In this document: in pieces, positions 1-8,394 of the stretch
How the letters are laid out: every line of letters starts with the position of its first letter
Numbering within the stretch: the stretch's first letter is position 1
NCBI RefSeq assembly: GCF_004634195.1
Contig: NZ_SKBP01000012.1
Span: 1 to 64,000, forward strand
Length of the DNA: 64,000 bases
Source of the DNA: Flavobacterium salilacus subsp. salilacus
GTDB lineage: Bacteria > Bacteroidota > Bacteroidia > Flavobacteriales > Flavobacteriaceae
Direction: 5' to 3'
Program-made: the position numbers and the translations under genes
The notes under the pieces: model-generated
Database searches by the model: none
Seen by the model: the letters and a program-made list of their open reading frames with translations, nothing else
What the model was told of the DNA's origin: nothing

Positions 1-86
1 TAATATACTTTAATATACTTTAATATACTTTAATATACTTTAATATACTTTAATATACTTTAATATACTTTAATATACTTTAATAT
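1..86. repeat. 10-bp tandem repeat array (unit TAATATACTT)
   Basis: Eight perfect head-to-tail copies of the decamer TAATATACTT are visible, followed by a decayed partial copy. The array begins at the window edge, so its true length is unknown. It lies just beyond the ahcY terminator and contains no spacers, so it is a simple tandem repeat. The ten-base period equals about one helical turn, which would phase the AT steps on one face. A structural or copy-number-variable role is inference only. Confidence 0.95.
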
Positions 87-104
87 ATATAAAAACCGAA
101 ATAT

Positions 105-130
105 AAAAGCCCCGCAAATGCGGGGCTTTT
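105..130. terminator. Rho-independent terminator downstream of ahcY
   Basis: A perfect hairpin AAAAGCCCCGC / GCGGGGCTTTT with a short AAAT loop sits about 45 bases past the ahcY stop. T-runs on both strands allow bidirectional action, so it could also stop transcription arriving from the left. Confidence 0.9.
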
Positions 131-172
131 ATATTTCTAACAATCGAAGGATCTAAAAATCCTGCGATCTGA

Positions 173-1489
173 TTAATATCTGTAATACTCTGGCTTAAAT
201 GGTCCTTGTACCTCAACACCAATATAAGCAGCCTGGTCTTCTCTAAGCACTTCAAGCTCTACACCCAGTTTTTCAAGGTGTAACGCTGCTACTTTCTCGT
301 CAAGATGTTTAGGCAGCATATATACTTTGTTTTCGTAGCTGTCGCTGTTTTTCCAAAGTTCTATTTGTGCCAATGTTTGGTTGGTAAACGAGTTACTCAT
401 TACAAAACTTGGGTGTCCTGTAGCACAACCAAGGTTTACAAGGCGACCTTCGGCAAGAATGATAACATCTTTACCGTTTATAGTATATTTATCTACCTGT
501 GGTTTTATCTCCACTTTGCTCGCTCCGTGGTTTTTGTTTAACCAAGCCATGTCAATTTCATTATCAAAGTGACCTATGTTACACACAACCGTTTTATCTT
601 TCAGCATCTCAAAGTGGCGTCCTACCACAATATCTTTATTACCTGTAGTGGTTATCACAATATCAGCATTACCAATAACGGTATCCAGCCTTTTTACTTC
701 ATAACCGTCCATAGCTGCCTGTAATGCACATATCGGGTCAATCTCGGTAACGGTAACGATAGAGCCTGCTCCTCTAAAGGAAGCGGCAGTACCTTTACCC
801 ACATCGCCATAACCGCATACTACTACCCTTTTACCGGCAAGCATAAGGTCGGTAGCACGACGCACAGCATCAACAGCACTTTCTTTACAACCGTATTTGT
901 TATCAAATTTTGATTTTGTAACCGAGTCGTTTACATTAATAGCGGGCATTACAAGCGTACCGTTTTTCATCCTTTCGTAAAGGCGGTGTACTCCTGTTGT
1001 AGTTTCTTCAGACAGTCCTTTTATTCCTGCTGCAAGCTCAGGAAAACGGTCGAATACCATATTAGTAAGGTCGCCCCCGTCATCAAGAATCATGTTAAGC
1101 GGCTGGCGGTCTTCGCCAAAGAAAAGCGTTTGTTCTATACACCAGTCAAACTCCTCTTCGTTAAGTCCTTTCCAAGCATATACGGATATTCCGGCAGCCG
1201 CTATAGCAGCCGCAGCATGGTCTTGTGTAGAGAATATATTGCAAGAGCTCCACGTTACCTCAGCACCAAGAGCCACAAGAGTTTCTATAAGCACAGCCGT
1301 TTGTATCGTCATGTGCAGGCATCCTGCAATGCGTGCACCCTTTAAGGGTTGCTCATCTTTATACTCCTCACGAAGTGCCATCAGTCCCGGCATTTCAGCC
1401 TCTGCAAGTTCTATCTCTTTTCTGCCCCATTCTGCAAGGGAAATATCTTTTACTTTGTAAGCCACGTAGGGCACAGTCTTAGTACTCAT
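173..1489 (-). CDS. ahcY: Adenosylhomocysteinase
   Basis: Cytosolic NAD-dependent enzyme that splits S-adenosylhomocysteine into adenosine and homocysteine, removing the inhibitory product of methyltransferases and feeding the methyl cycle. The 438-residue length fits the bacterial family. Visible family segments are [15 protein letters not shown] (residues 56-70, substrate site), the DDGGD region near 137, and the NAD-binding glycine motif GYGDVGKG at 226-233. The protein ends in the typical FKPEYYRY tail. It is transcribed alone, divergently from the phosphopantetheinyl transferase, and closes with a strong terminator. A TATTTTTG box on the minus strand (1531-1524) gives a leader of about 28 bases. 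No SAH riboswitch is recognisable. Confidence 0.97.
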   Translation of the reverse strand: MSTKTVPYVAYKVKDISLAEWGRKEIELAEAEMPGLMALREEYKDEQPLKGARIAGCLHMTIQTAVLIETLVALGAEVTWSSCNIFSTQDHAAAAIAAAGISVYAWKGLNEEEFDWCIEQTLFFGEDRQPLNMILDDGGDLTNMVFDRFPELAAGIKGLSEETTTGVHRLYERMKNGTLVMPAINVNDSVTKSKFDNKYGCKESAVDAVRRATDLMLAGKRVVVCGYGDVGKGTAASFRGAGSIVTVTEIDPICALQAAMDGYEVKRLDTVIGNADIVITTTGNKDIVVGRHFEMLKDKTVVCNIGHFDNEIDMAWLNKNHGASKVEIKPQVDKYTINGKDVIILAEGRLVNLGCATGHPSFVMSNSFTNQTLAQIELWKNSDSYENKVYMLPKHLDEKVAALHLEKLGVELEVLREDQAAYIGVEVQGPFKPEYYRY

Positions 1490-1523
1490 GAATATTGTAT
1501 ATTTGTATTAGCAAAAATTTATG

Positions 1524-1531
1524 CAAAAATA
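1524..1531 (-). promoter_or_regulatory. Putative ahcY promoter, -7 element
   Basis: Read on the minus strand this is TATTTTTG, an exact match to the Bacteroidota -7 consensus TAnnTTTG, about 35 bases upstream of the ahcY ATG. No clear TTG -33 element is seen at the usual distance. Confidence 0.5.
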
Positions 1532-1639
1532 ACGAATTCCTGTATAACCACCCAGCTTTAAGAATAATTTAAACATTGTTGAAAGCGATAAATATTTGAA
1601 AAACAATAAAGTGAATTTTTACCACCCATAAATACCCCC

Positions 1640-2281
1640 ATGCCTTTATACAAATCTGTTACCATAAACAACGATACCCAATTATTAGTATGGCAAATTA
1701 CCGAAAGCCATGATACCCTTTTTAAGCAGGTACGCCTGAAAGATGTGTGCCTGGCGCGTGTAGAGGGAATGAAAAGCGAACAGCATCAAAGGGGCTTTTT
1801 GAGTGTGCGGATGCTGTTGCAAGAAGCGGGCTATAGTGATTTTGACCTTTATTATGCTAATGACGGCAAACCACACCTCAGGGATGGAAAAAATATATCT
1901 ATTACCCACTCTCACGATTTTTCGGCAATTATTATAAGCAGCCGTAACACGGGTATCGATATGGAAATGCGCCGTGATAAGATAATAAAGATTGCCCACA
2001 AGTTTTGCAGTTCTGAATTTAGTTACCTGAATCCGGAACAGCAAAACGACTACATCAGAATGCTTACCGTGATATGGGGTGTAAAGGAGGCACTATTTAA
2101 AATGATATCACTGCCGGGCATCAGCTTTAAGCAGCATATTGATGTTGATGCATTTACACTTGAAGATACGAACGGCACAGCGACCGTAACTTTTGAAAAA
2201 ATGAACAATAACTATACTTTTTTATTTGAAGAAATAGAAGGCTTTACATTAGTCTGTAGTTTTGAAGCAATTAATTTGTAA
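1640..2281 (+). CDS. 4'-phosphopantetheinyl transferase superfamily protein
   Basis: Transfers the 4'-phosphopantetheine arm of CoA to a serine of carrier proteins, making holo-ACP or holo-carrier domains. The 213-residue protein carries both signature motifs of the Sfp/AcpS superfamily: GIDME at 105-109, whose acidic residues bind magnesium, and WGVKEALFK at 146-154. A NISITHS segment at 85-91 matches the conserved pre-motif strand. Length suggests the monomeric two-lobe Sfp/EntD type rather than trimeric AcpS. It starts 150 bases from divergent ahcY and is followed after 13 bases by the PnuC-type gene, so the two are probably co-transcribed. The cognate carrier protein is not in the window. 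Confidence 0.88.
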   Translation: MPLYKSVTINNDTQLLVWQITESHDTLFKQVRLKDVCLARVEGMKSEQHQRGFLSVRMLLQEAGYSDFDLYYANDGKPHLRDGKNISITHSHDFSAIIISSRNTGIDMEMRRDKIIKIAHKFCSSEFSYLNPEQQNDYIRMLTVIWGVKEALFKMISLPGISFKQHIDVDAFTLEDTNGTATVTFEKMNNNYTFLFEEIEGFTLVCSFEAINL

Positions 2282-2294
2282 AGCACATAAATAA

Positions 2295-2930
2295 ATGACC
2301 GATATTTTCGATTTTCTTTTCAGTCAATACAAAGATTATTCTACCCTTTTTATAACACTGGAGCTTATAGCCACCACATTTGGCGCACTTAGCGTAGTGT
2401 TTTCGGCAAGAAACAGCATACTGGTATATCCTACAGGTTTGGTAAGCACGGCACTGTATGTCTATCTGCTATATGAAGGCAGCCTTTATGGCGATATGAT
2501 AATTAATGCCTATTATTTTTATATGAGTATATACGGGTGGATGCTGTGGAGCAGGAAAGATAAAAATAACAAAAACACTCTAAAAATATCAAAAATGACA
2601 AGTAAAGATAACAATGTGTGCATACAGATATTTATGGGTTCGGTTATATTTGTATCGGCTGTTTATTTATATTTTGATAAATTTACATACTGGTGGGCAT
2701 ATGTTGATACATTTATTACAGGTCTGTTTTTTATTGGCATGTGGCTTTTAGCCAAACGTAAACTGGAAAACTGGATCTTTTTAATTGTAGGCGATATTAT
2801 TGCCATCCCCCTATTCTTTTTAAAAGGATATACCTTTACCAGTATGCTGAGCATATTTTTAACTATTGTTGCATTTATAGGTTATTTTTCATGGAAAAAA
2901 ACATTACAAAACACGATTACAACACCATAG
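2295..2930 (+). CDS. PnuC-type vitamin-precursor transporter (nicotinamide riboside or thiamine)
   Basis: Inner-membrane facilitator of the PnuC family, 211 residues with about seven hydrophobic segments. The family YGWxxW signature is present as YGWMLW (residues 80-85), within the stretch that normally lines the substrate path. PnuC proteins carry nicotinamide riboside, while close relatives in Bacteroidota (PnuT) carry thiamine. No nicotinamide-riboside kinase follows it here, although such a partner is common. A TPP riboswitch with a TonB receptor lies 2.4 kb downstream on the same strand, so thiamine is a realistic alternative substrate. The coding end overlaps the next gene by 40 bases, indicating tight coupling. 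Family assignment is firm, substrate is not. Confidence 0.85.
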   Translation: MTDIFDFLFSQYKDYSTLFITLELIATTFGALSVVFSARNSILVYPTGLVSTALYVYLLYEGSLYGDMIINAYYFYMSIYGWMLWSRKDKNNKNTLKISKMTSKDNNVCIQIFMGSVIFVSAVYLYFDKFTYWWAYVDTFITGLFFIGMWLLAKRKLENWIFLIVGDIIAIPLFFLKGYTFTSMLSIFLTIVAFIGYFSWKKTLQNTITTP

Positions 2931-4801
2931 CCGTTACTATTTATGCCCAAGCGGCAAAAACGGCTCAAAGGATTGCAGAAACCCTTGCAATACAGGAAAT
3001 TCCTGATAGTAGAAATGCTATTGAGGTTACCTATAAAAGTTTTGACCTTGAAACCGCGCTAACCAGAAAAAACAAATTTGCTCAAGACAGGCTAATAATA
3101 ATTACCGTTACCGATGCCGATGATGTAACGGTGAAAAACCTTACAGCCATATTAAACAAAAAAGGCACTAATTACATCATTATTACAGCCTATGAAAACA
3201 TGCTTACCGATGAAGCAAATGATGTTATTGACGACCTTAAAAAGGCACTGGCTTTGGGCTTTACCATAAAAGATTATACCGATATATGCAACAGAGGCAT
3301 AAGCATCGAGAAAATAGAATATCAGCTAACCACTTTTAAAAACGGTATCGGGAAAATAGCCCTGAAAAAACCTGCCGTAATAAATGACGGGATTTTTAAA
3401 TTGCCTGTAAAATCGGCAGAAGACTATGCTGTCTATTTTGAGAGTAAAAAAGACAACTTTAAACTTACCAAATTTGTACCCGCATCGGGGGCGGCAACAC
3501 GAATGTTTAAATTCCTGAACGAATTTATAATGGACTTTAATCCTGAAGAGGATACCATAAATGCCTACATAAACAGGAAAAAGGAAACAGCATTGAATAC
3601 CTTTTTGGTAGGGCTGGATAAGTTTCCGTTTTTTAAAGCCATAATGAATGTTGTAAAAGAAAATCCAGATTATAACGAGTGGAGCAAAAGCACACGTACA
3701 TACAACTTTATAAAAACCATGTTACAGGATGAAAGGTTCGATTTTGCCAATAAACCAAAAGGCATATTGCCCTTTCATCAGTACGATGGCTTTACCGCTA
3801 CGCCCGTATGCGAGCATCTTAAAGAAAGTGTTGCCTATGCCGAATCGCAAAACAAAACCAATGTACACTTTACCATATCCGAAGAACATCTTGATGGTTT
3901 TCTGGATGCCATAACAGCATCAAAGGAGGCTATAGAACAAGAATCAGGCACAAGCATTGATTTCAGCTTTTCATACCAGCATAAAAAAACCGATACTATT
4001 GCTGTAGATATGGAGAATGTGCCGTTTAGAGAAGATAACGGGGCTATATTATTCAGACCGGGAGGACACGGTGCACTTATAGAAAACCTGAACCACCTGG
4101 AGGCTGATATTGTTTTTGTAAAAAACATAGACAATGTGAGCCATAACAATATCGAAACCATATCGTTATACAAAAAAGCACTTGCCGGAGGACTTATAGA
4201 ACTACAGGAGCAAATATTTATATACCTTGAACGTATAGATGAAGGCAACCTTACAGAAGAAGAGGTAAGCGAGATATTTATTTTTGCCAAAGAACAACTT
4301 TCGCAGCACATACCTGCCGATGTATCAAAATTTACGCACGAAAACAAAGTAGAATATGCGCGCCAGCTCCTTAACCGCCCTATACGGGTATGTGGCATGG
4401 TAAAAAACGAAGGCGAGCCGGGCGGAGGTCCGTTTTGGGTAGAAGAAGAAAAAGGGAAGCTTTCGCTGCAAATTGTAGAAAGTTCGCAGATAGATATGGA
4501 AAATGCCAACCAAAAACTGATTTTCTCACAATCCACTCACTTTAACCCTGTTGACTTGGTATGCGGATTAAAAAATTATAAAGGCGAATATTTTAACCTA
4601 AATGAGTACATAGATGCCAATACAGGGTTTATAGTAACTAAAAACCGCTTGGGTAAAGATGTGAAATCATTTGAACTGCCCGGACTATGGAATGGTGCTA
4701 TGGCAGGATGGATAACGGTATTTGTAGAAGTACCGCTGGAAACCTTTAGTCCTGTAAAAACAGTAAACGATTTATTAAAGCCGGCACACCAGCCACAATA
4801 A
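2891..4801 (+). CDS. DUF4301 family protein with extra N-terminal alpha/beta domain
   Basis: A 636-residue cytosolic protein. From about residue 123 it resembles the DUF4301 family: a start of the form FTIKDYTDICNRGISIEKIEYQ, the conserved FVPASGAATRMFKFL (195-209), RPGGHGALIENLN in the middle, and GEPGGGPFWV towards the end. The family appears confined mainly to Bacteroidota and its biochemical role is unknown to me. The first roughly 120 residues are additional: alternating helices and hydrophobic strands such as RLIIITVTDADD and NYIIITAYENML, with no P-loop or other motif I recognise. The ATG at 2891 overlaps the PnuC-type gene by 40 bases in another frame. The overlap suggests translational coupling. 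Confidence 0.8.
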   Translation: MEKNITKHDYNTIAVTIYAQAAKTAQRIAETLAIQEIPDSRNAIEVTYKSFDLETALTRKNKFAQDRLIIITVTDADDVTVKNLTAILNKKGTNYIIITAYENMLTDEANDVIDDLKKALALGFTIKDYTDICNRGISIEKIEYQLTTFKNGIGKIALKKPAVINDGIFKLPVKSAEDYAVYFESKKDNFKLTKFVPASGAATRMFKFLNEFIMDFNPEEDTINAYINRKKETALNTFLVGLDKFPFFKAIMNVVKENPDYNEWSKSTRTYNFIKTMLQDERFDFANKPKGILPFHQYDGFTATPVCEHLKESVAYAESQNKTNVHFTISEEHLDGFLDAITASKEAIEQESGTSIDFSFSYQHKKTDTIAVDMENVPFREDNGAILFRPGGHGALIENLNHLEADIVFVKNIDNVSHNNIETISLYKKALAGGLIELQEQIFIYLERIDEGNLTEEEVSEIFIFAKEQLSQHIPADVSKFTHENKVEYARQLLNRPIRVCGMVKNEGEPGGGPFWVEEEKGKLSLQIVESSQIDMENANQKLIFSQSTHFNPVDLVCGLKNYKGEYFNLNEYIDANTGFIVTKNRLGKDVKSFELPGLWNGAMAGWITVFVEVPLETFSPVKTVNDLLKPAHQPQ

Positions 4802-4859
4802 AAGATTTTAGATTAATTCCAATTTCTGAAATCTGAAATCTAAACGCTAAATTGTTTAA

Positions 4860-5261
4860 ATGGACAGAGAACTCATCATACAGGAACTTGATTTTAAAGC
4901 CGTTCGCAGTAGTGGCGCAGGCGGGCAAAATGTAAATAAAGTAGCCAGTAAGGTAGTGCTTAGCTATAACCTGCAAGAATCTAAAGCCTTAACGGATGAA
5001 GAAAAGCTGCTGGCAACAACCAACCTTGCCTACCGCCTTACTAATGATGGCGTTTTGATATTAAATTGCGACGAAGACCGCAGTCAACTCCGCAATAAGG
5101 ATATTGTTATTAAGCGTTTCATTCAAATTATGGACAATGCTCTTATAGTGCCCAAAAAAAGGAAACCTACCCGAATACCAAAATCGGTTATCAAGAAACG
5201 ATTAAAGAACAAAAAGACCCTTTCGGAGAAAAAGCAGTTGCGCAAGCCGCCTGAATATTGA
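4860..5261 (+). CDS. arfB: Alternative ribosome-rescue peptidyl-tRNA hydrolase ArfB
   Basis: Releases ribosomes stalled on mRNAs without a stop codon by hydrolysing peptidyl-tRNA. The 133-residue protein has the catalytic GGQ motif (residues 21-23, in SSGAGGQNVNK) that class I release factors share, but lacks codon-recognition domains. Its basic C-terminal tail (many K/R from about 95 to 133, KKRKPTRIPKSVIKKR and on) is the part that enters the empty mRNA channel in the known family. It lies 58 bases after the DUF4301 gene on the same strand. The short upstream gap is AT-rich with repeated CTGAAATCT words. Confidence 0.93.
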   Translation: MDRELIIQELDFKAVRSSGAGGQNVNKVASKVVLSYNLQESKALTDEEKLLATTNLAYRLTNDGVLILNCDEDRSQLRNKDIVIKRFIQIMDNALIVPKKRKPTRIPKSVIKKRLKNKKTLSEKKQLRKPPEY

Positions 5262-5382
5262 TTAAGATATGAGATGAAAGATGAGAGATAAAAGACCTTT
5301 ATTAATCCCGATAATCTGAAAAATCTAATATTCTGAAAATCTAAGCCTCCAAAAATAAAAAAGTTTATTACTTTTGCAGCGT

Positions 5383-5458
5383 CTCAAAGGGGTGCCCTAA
5401 ATAAACGGGCTGAGATCATACCCAAAGAACCTGGGCGGGTAATGCTGCCAAGGGAAAA
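5383..5458 (+). promoter_or_regulatory. TPP (thi-box) riboswitch
   Basis: The segment holds the conserved thi-box blocks in order: GGGGTGCCC (from 5389), GGGCTGAGATCATACCC (5407-5423), GAACCTGGGCGGGTAATGC (5428-5446) and CCAAGGGAA. These are the paired core and TPP-binding bases of the THI element. A TACTTTTG box (5369-5376) just upstream matches the Bacteroidota -7 element, which would place the transcript start at about 5383. About 110 bases separate the aptamer from the receptor start codon. That leader has a mixed AT-rich sequence in which I cannot define a clear terminator, so control may act on translation or by a less obvious hairpin. Confidence 0.93.
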
Positions 5459-5567
5459 AGGCAAAAGACAACAGAGTGCACGCTGCTGTTTTTAAAGCCA
5501 AATATCATTTTATTAATTATTAACCACAGGAATAATTGCCCCTTTTATTCGTAAAAATTATTTACGG

Positions 5568-7751
5568 ATGAAACTTTTATTCAAACAATGCAACAGGAAA
5601 AAAAATAGTTACCTGTTAGCACTAAGCCTTTCTGCAATAGGAACTGTTGCACAAACAACACCCGAGCAGGACTCTGTAAAAGTAGCGCAGTACAAACTGG
5701 AAGAAGTATTGGTACAGGCGGTACGTGTAACGGCACAAACACCCGTAACGTTTAGCAACATTAGCAAAGAGGAGCTTGCCCCGCGTAACTTAGGACAGGA
5801 TATCCCTATGCTGCTTAACTATCTGCCGTCAGTAGTTACCACTACCGATGCCGGTAATGGTATAGGCTATACCGGCATACGCGTGCGTGGTGCCGATGCC
5901 AGCCGGGTAAACGTTACCCTGAACGGAATACCGTATAACGATGCCGAATCGCACGGTACATTTTGGGTTAATATGCCCGATTTTGCCTCATCGGTAGAGA
6001 ACATACAGCTACAACGCGGTGTGGGCACATCTACCAACGGTGCAGGTGCATTTGGCGCAAGCCTTAATCTGCTTACCGATGGGTACAGCAACGAAGCCAG
6101 TGGTGAAATTTCTAACTCTTTCGGTAGTTTCAATTCGCGTAAGCATACTGTAAAATTCAGCACAGGACTGATGAATGACCGTTTTGAAATAGCAGGACGT
6201 GTATCTAACATTGCTTCTGACGGATATATTGACAGGGCGGAATCTGACCTGAAGTCGTATTTCCTGCAAGGAACCTACGTACATGGCTCTACCTTAATAA
6301 AAGCCTTAGTATTTGGCGGTCAGGAGCGCACCTACCAGGCATGGAACGGTATTGATGCCGCTACGCTGGAGAGCGACAGACGTTTTAACTCATCAGGAAT
6401 TTATACGGATATTAATGGCAACATACGCTATTATGATGATGAAGTTGACAACTATCAGCAAGATCATTACCAGCTACACTGGAATGAAAAGCTAAGTAAT
6501 AACTGGAATACCAACATTGCCTTGCATTATACCATAGGCAAAGGATATTATGAAAACTATCGCGATAATGTACCGGTAGCAGGATATCCGGGTATTGGAG
6601 CTACAGAGATTGTGGACTATTATGGCGAGCTTGCTCCGGGCTCTGACCTTATTACGCGCAAGTGGCTGGATAACGATTTTTACGGCACTACGTTCTCTGC
6701 TAACTATAAAAACAATGGTTTGGATGTTGTGTTTGGCGGTGCATGGAACAAGTATGAAGGCGAGCATTTTGGCAATATTATTTGGGCAAGAAACTCGGCG
6801 GGTGTACAGCCTTATGACAGGTATTATGATAATGATGCCGACAAAACGGACTTTAATGTTTTTGCAAAAGCAAATTACAGCCTGACTGACAAATTTAGCC
6901 TGTTTGCCGATATGCAGTACCGTACTGTAAACTACAAAGCCAGCAATGTACTGGAAGAAGCCGCTGCACCCATACCTGTAGATGATACCTTTAACTTTTT
7001 TAATCCAAAAGCAGGTCTTACGTATATAGCAAACAATAATAACAGTATCTATTTCTCTTACGCCCGCGCTAATAAAGAGCCGCGCCGTACCGATTATGAA
7101 AGTGGCAGCACAAAACCGGAACAACTTAACGATTTTGAGTTGGGCTGGCGATACAAGTCAGGCAGGAATTATGTGAATATAAACGGATATTACATGCGCT
7201 ATAAAGACCAGTTGGTACTAACAGGCGCACTTAATGATGTAGGCTCGCCCATATATGCTAATAGCGGCGACAGCTACAGGCTGGGACTGGAAGCAGATGC
7301 AACCCTATTCCTTACGGATAAATGGGTGTTGCGACCTAACGTGGCACTAAGCGACAACAAAAATGTAGATTTTTATAACGAAGGTGACAATGGTCCTGAA
7401 AACATAGGGAATACTGAAATTGCTTTTTCACCAAGCATTATAGCGGGCAACCAGTTAATTTATATTCCTGCTAAAAACTTTCAGGTAGCCTTACTTTCAA
7501 AATTTGTAGGAGAGCAGTTTATGGACAACTACGAGTCAAGCAATGCTAAACTGGACAGCTACTTTGTAAGCGACCTGAATATTACCTATGAGCTTAAAAC
7601 AAAATCGATATTTAAAGGTATTGTATTTAGCGGATTGATAAATAATATTTTTGATGAAGAGTATGTATCTAACGGATATATGTATGGCGACCCTTACTAC
7701 TACCCGCAGGCAGGCATCAACTTTTTAGTAGGTGCCACCCTTAAATTTTAA
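5568..7751 (+). CDS. TonB-dependent outer-membrane receptor under TPP riboswitch control
   Basis: A 727-residue outer-membrane receptor expected to take up thiamine, a phosphorylated form, or a thiamine precursor, using energy from TonB-ExbBD. A signal peptide ends near AQTTPEQ (about residue 28), a TonB-box-like EEVLVQAVR follows at about 45-53, then a plug domain with GIRVRGADASRVNVTLNGIP and a 22-strand barrel ending in aromatic KF. The barrel segments alternate polar and hydrophobic residues. The substrate is inferred from the riboswitch, not from the protein. No other thiamine gene is seen next to it; it ends in a strong hairpin and appears monocistronic. Confidence 0.92.
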   Translation: MKLLFKQCNRKKNSYLLALSLSAIGTVAQTTPEQDSVKVAQYKLEEVLVQAVRVTAQTPVTFSNISKEELAPRNLGQDIPMLLNYLPSVVTTTDAGNGIGYTGIRVRGADASRVNVTLNGIPYNDAESHGTFWVNMPDFASSVENIQLQRGVGTSTNGAGAFGASLNLLTDGYSNEASGEISNSFGSFNSRKHTVKFSTGLMNDRFEIAGRVSNIASDGYIDRAESDLKSYFLQGTYVHGSTLIKALVFGGQERTYQAWNGIDAATLESDRRFNSSGIYTDINGNIRYYDDEVDNYQQDHYQLHWNEKLSNNWNTNIALHYTIGKGYYENYRDNVPVAGYPGIGATEIVDYYGELAPGSDLITRKWLDNDFYGTTFSANYKNNGLDVVFGGAWNKYEGEHFGNIIWARNSAGVQPYDRYYDNDADKTDFNVFAKANYSLTDKFSLFADMQYRTVNYKASNVLEEAAAPIPVDDTFNFFNPKAGLTYIANNNNSIYFSYARANKEPRRTDYESGSTKPEQLNDFELGWRYKSGRNYVNINGYYMRYKDQLVLTGALNDVGSPIYANSGDSYRLGLEADATLFLTDKWVLRPNVALSDNKNVDFYNEGDNGPENIGNTEIAFSPSIIAGNQLIYIPAKNFQVALLSKFVGEQFMDNYESSNAKLDSYFVSDLNITYELKTKSIFKGIVFSGLINNIFDEEYVSNGYMYGDPYYYPQAGINFLVGATLKF

Positions 7752-7775
7752 GACGGTAAAATACTTCACAAAAGT

Positions 7776-7805
7776 ATCCTGCCGCTGTAAAGCGGCAGGA
7801 TTTTT
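7776..7805. terminator. Bidirectional terminator between convergent genes
   Basis: Hairpin ATCCTGCCGCT / AGCGGCAGGAT with a GTAA loop, followed by TTTT, located between the receptor stop (7751) and the stop of the convergent gene at 7804. It can serve both strands. Confidence 0.9.
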
Positions 7806-8235
7806 AATTATACACCCTTATTACAGTAGGGCTGATTATCTGTATGCTATACGGTTTTAGGGGAAACTCCTTTCCTTCACTCTGCCCGTTAAAAAGGCTG
7901 TATTCCGCATCATCACACGGGCACACGGCATTAATACCATTTAGCGTCATGGCAGAACATGATGCTATTTCCTGATTGGGGCAGGTAGCTTCATAAGCTA
8001 CATAACCGCTTCCGGTATTCATTACAAAAACTCCGGTAATACCTATACCCGCCTGGTCTATATAAACAGGGTTTCCTGTAAACTGCAAATTGGTATAGAG
8101 CGGTAAATCCATATTAATATCAATGGAAAAATTATAATTGGGCAAATACCTGTTGTTGTTATTAACAGTATCATTGCTGCAACCGAAAAATATCGGAAAT
8201 AGTAAAATCACTAAAATATATTTAGTTATACTCAT
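7804..8235 (-). CDS. Rieske-like lipoprotein lacking cluster-ligand histidines
   Basis: A 143-residue exported lipoprotein: the N-terminus has a hydrophobic segment with a lipobox-like FFGC (Cys at about residue 19). The rest resembles a small Rieske fold: YVAYEATCPNQE corresponds to box 1 and VCPCDDAEYSLFNGQ to box 2. In true Rieske proteins the boxes read CxH and CxxH. Here the histidine positions are Asn and Asp, so a 2Fe-2S Rieske cluster with two His ligands cannot form. It may be a structural relative that binds nothing or another metal. It is convergent with the TonB receptor and divergent from greA. Confidence 0.6.
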   Translation of the reverse strand: MSITKYILVILLFPIFFGCSNDTVNNNNRYLPNYNFSIDINMDLPLYTNLQFTGNPVYIDQAGIGITGVFVMNTGSGYVAYEATCPNQEIASCSAMTLNGINAVCPCDDAEYSLFNGQSEGKEFPLKPYSIQIISPTVIRVYN

Positions 8236-8330
8236 AAATTTCTACTTAATAATTATGAAACAAATTTAAATTAATTAACTTTGACAAGTGCTATTGCACA
8301 CAATAATAAACAGACATATTAAAAAAATAT

Positions 8331-8338
8331 TATCTTTG
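8331..8338 (+). promoter_or_regulatory. Putative greA promoter, -7 element
   Basis: TATCTTTG matches TAnnTTTG exactly, 57 bases upstream of the greA ATG. A TTG -33 element at the normal distance is not evident. Confidence 0.55.
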
Positions 8339-8345
8339 CAGAAAG

Positions 8346-8372
8346 AAATCCCGTCTTGAATGGGATTTTTTC
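8346..8372 (+). terminator. Attenuator-like hairpin in greA leader
   Basis: AAATCCC (8346-8352) pairs with GGGATTT (8362-8368) around a nine-base loop and is followed by more T residues. It lies immediately after the putative start site and 23 bases before the greA ATG. The upstream gene points away, so there is nothing upstream for it to terminate except the greA leader itself. Early termination of greA transcripts is inferred. Confidence 0.5.
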
Positions 8373-8394
8373 TGTTTATATAAATAATGAAGTT

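Noticed and set aside
1..86. CRISPR-like array at the left edge
   Set aside because: Units are contiguous 10-mers with no spacers, and no cas genes are present.
1490..1639. SAH riboswitch upstream of ahcY
   Set aside because: The gap lacks the conserved GC-rich core of the element and is AT-rich; only a promoter box is visible.
3835..4536. 233-residue open frame on the minus strand
   Set aside because: It is antisense to the DUF4301 gene, Ser/Pro-rich, with no domain; a shadow of the real coding strand.
6492..7124. 210-residue open frame antisense to the TonB receptor
   Set aside because: No family motif and complete overlap with a well-supported receptor gene.
8356..8394. Upstream TTG start for greA
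   Set aside because: It passes through the leader hairpin and adds residues not found in GreA; the ATG at 8395 gives the usual protein start.
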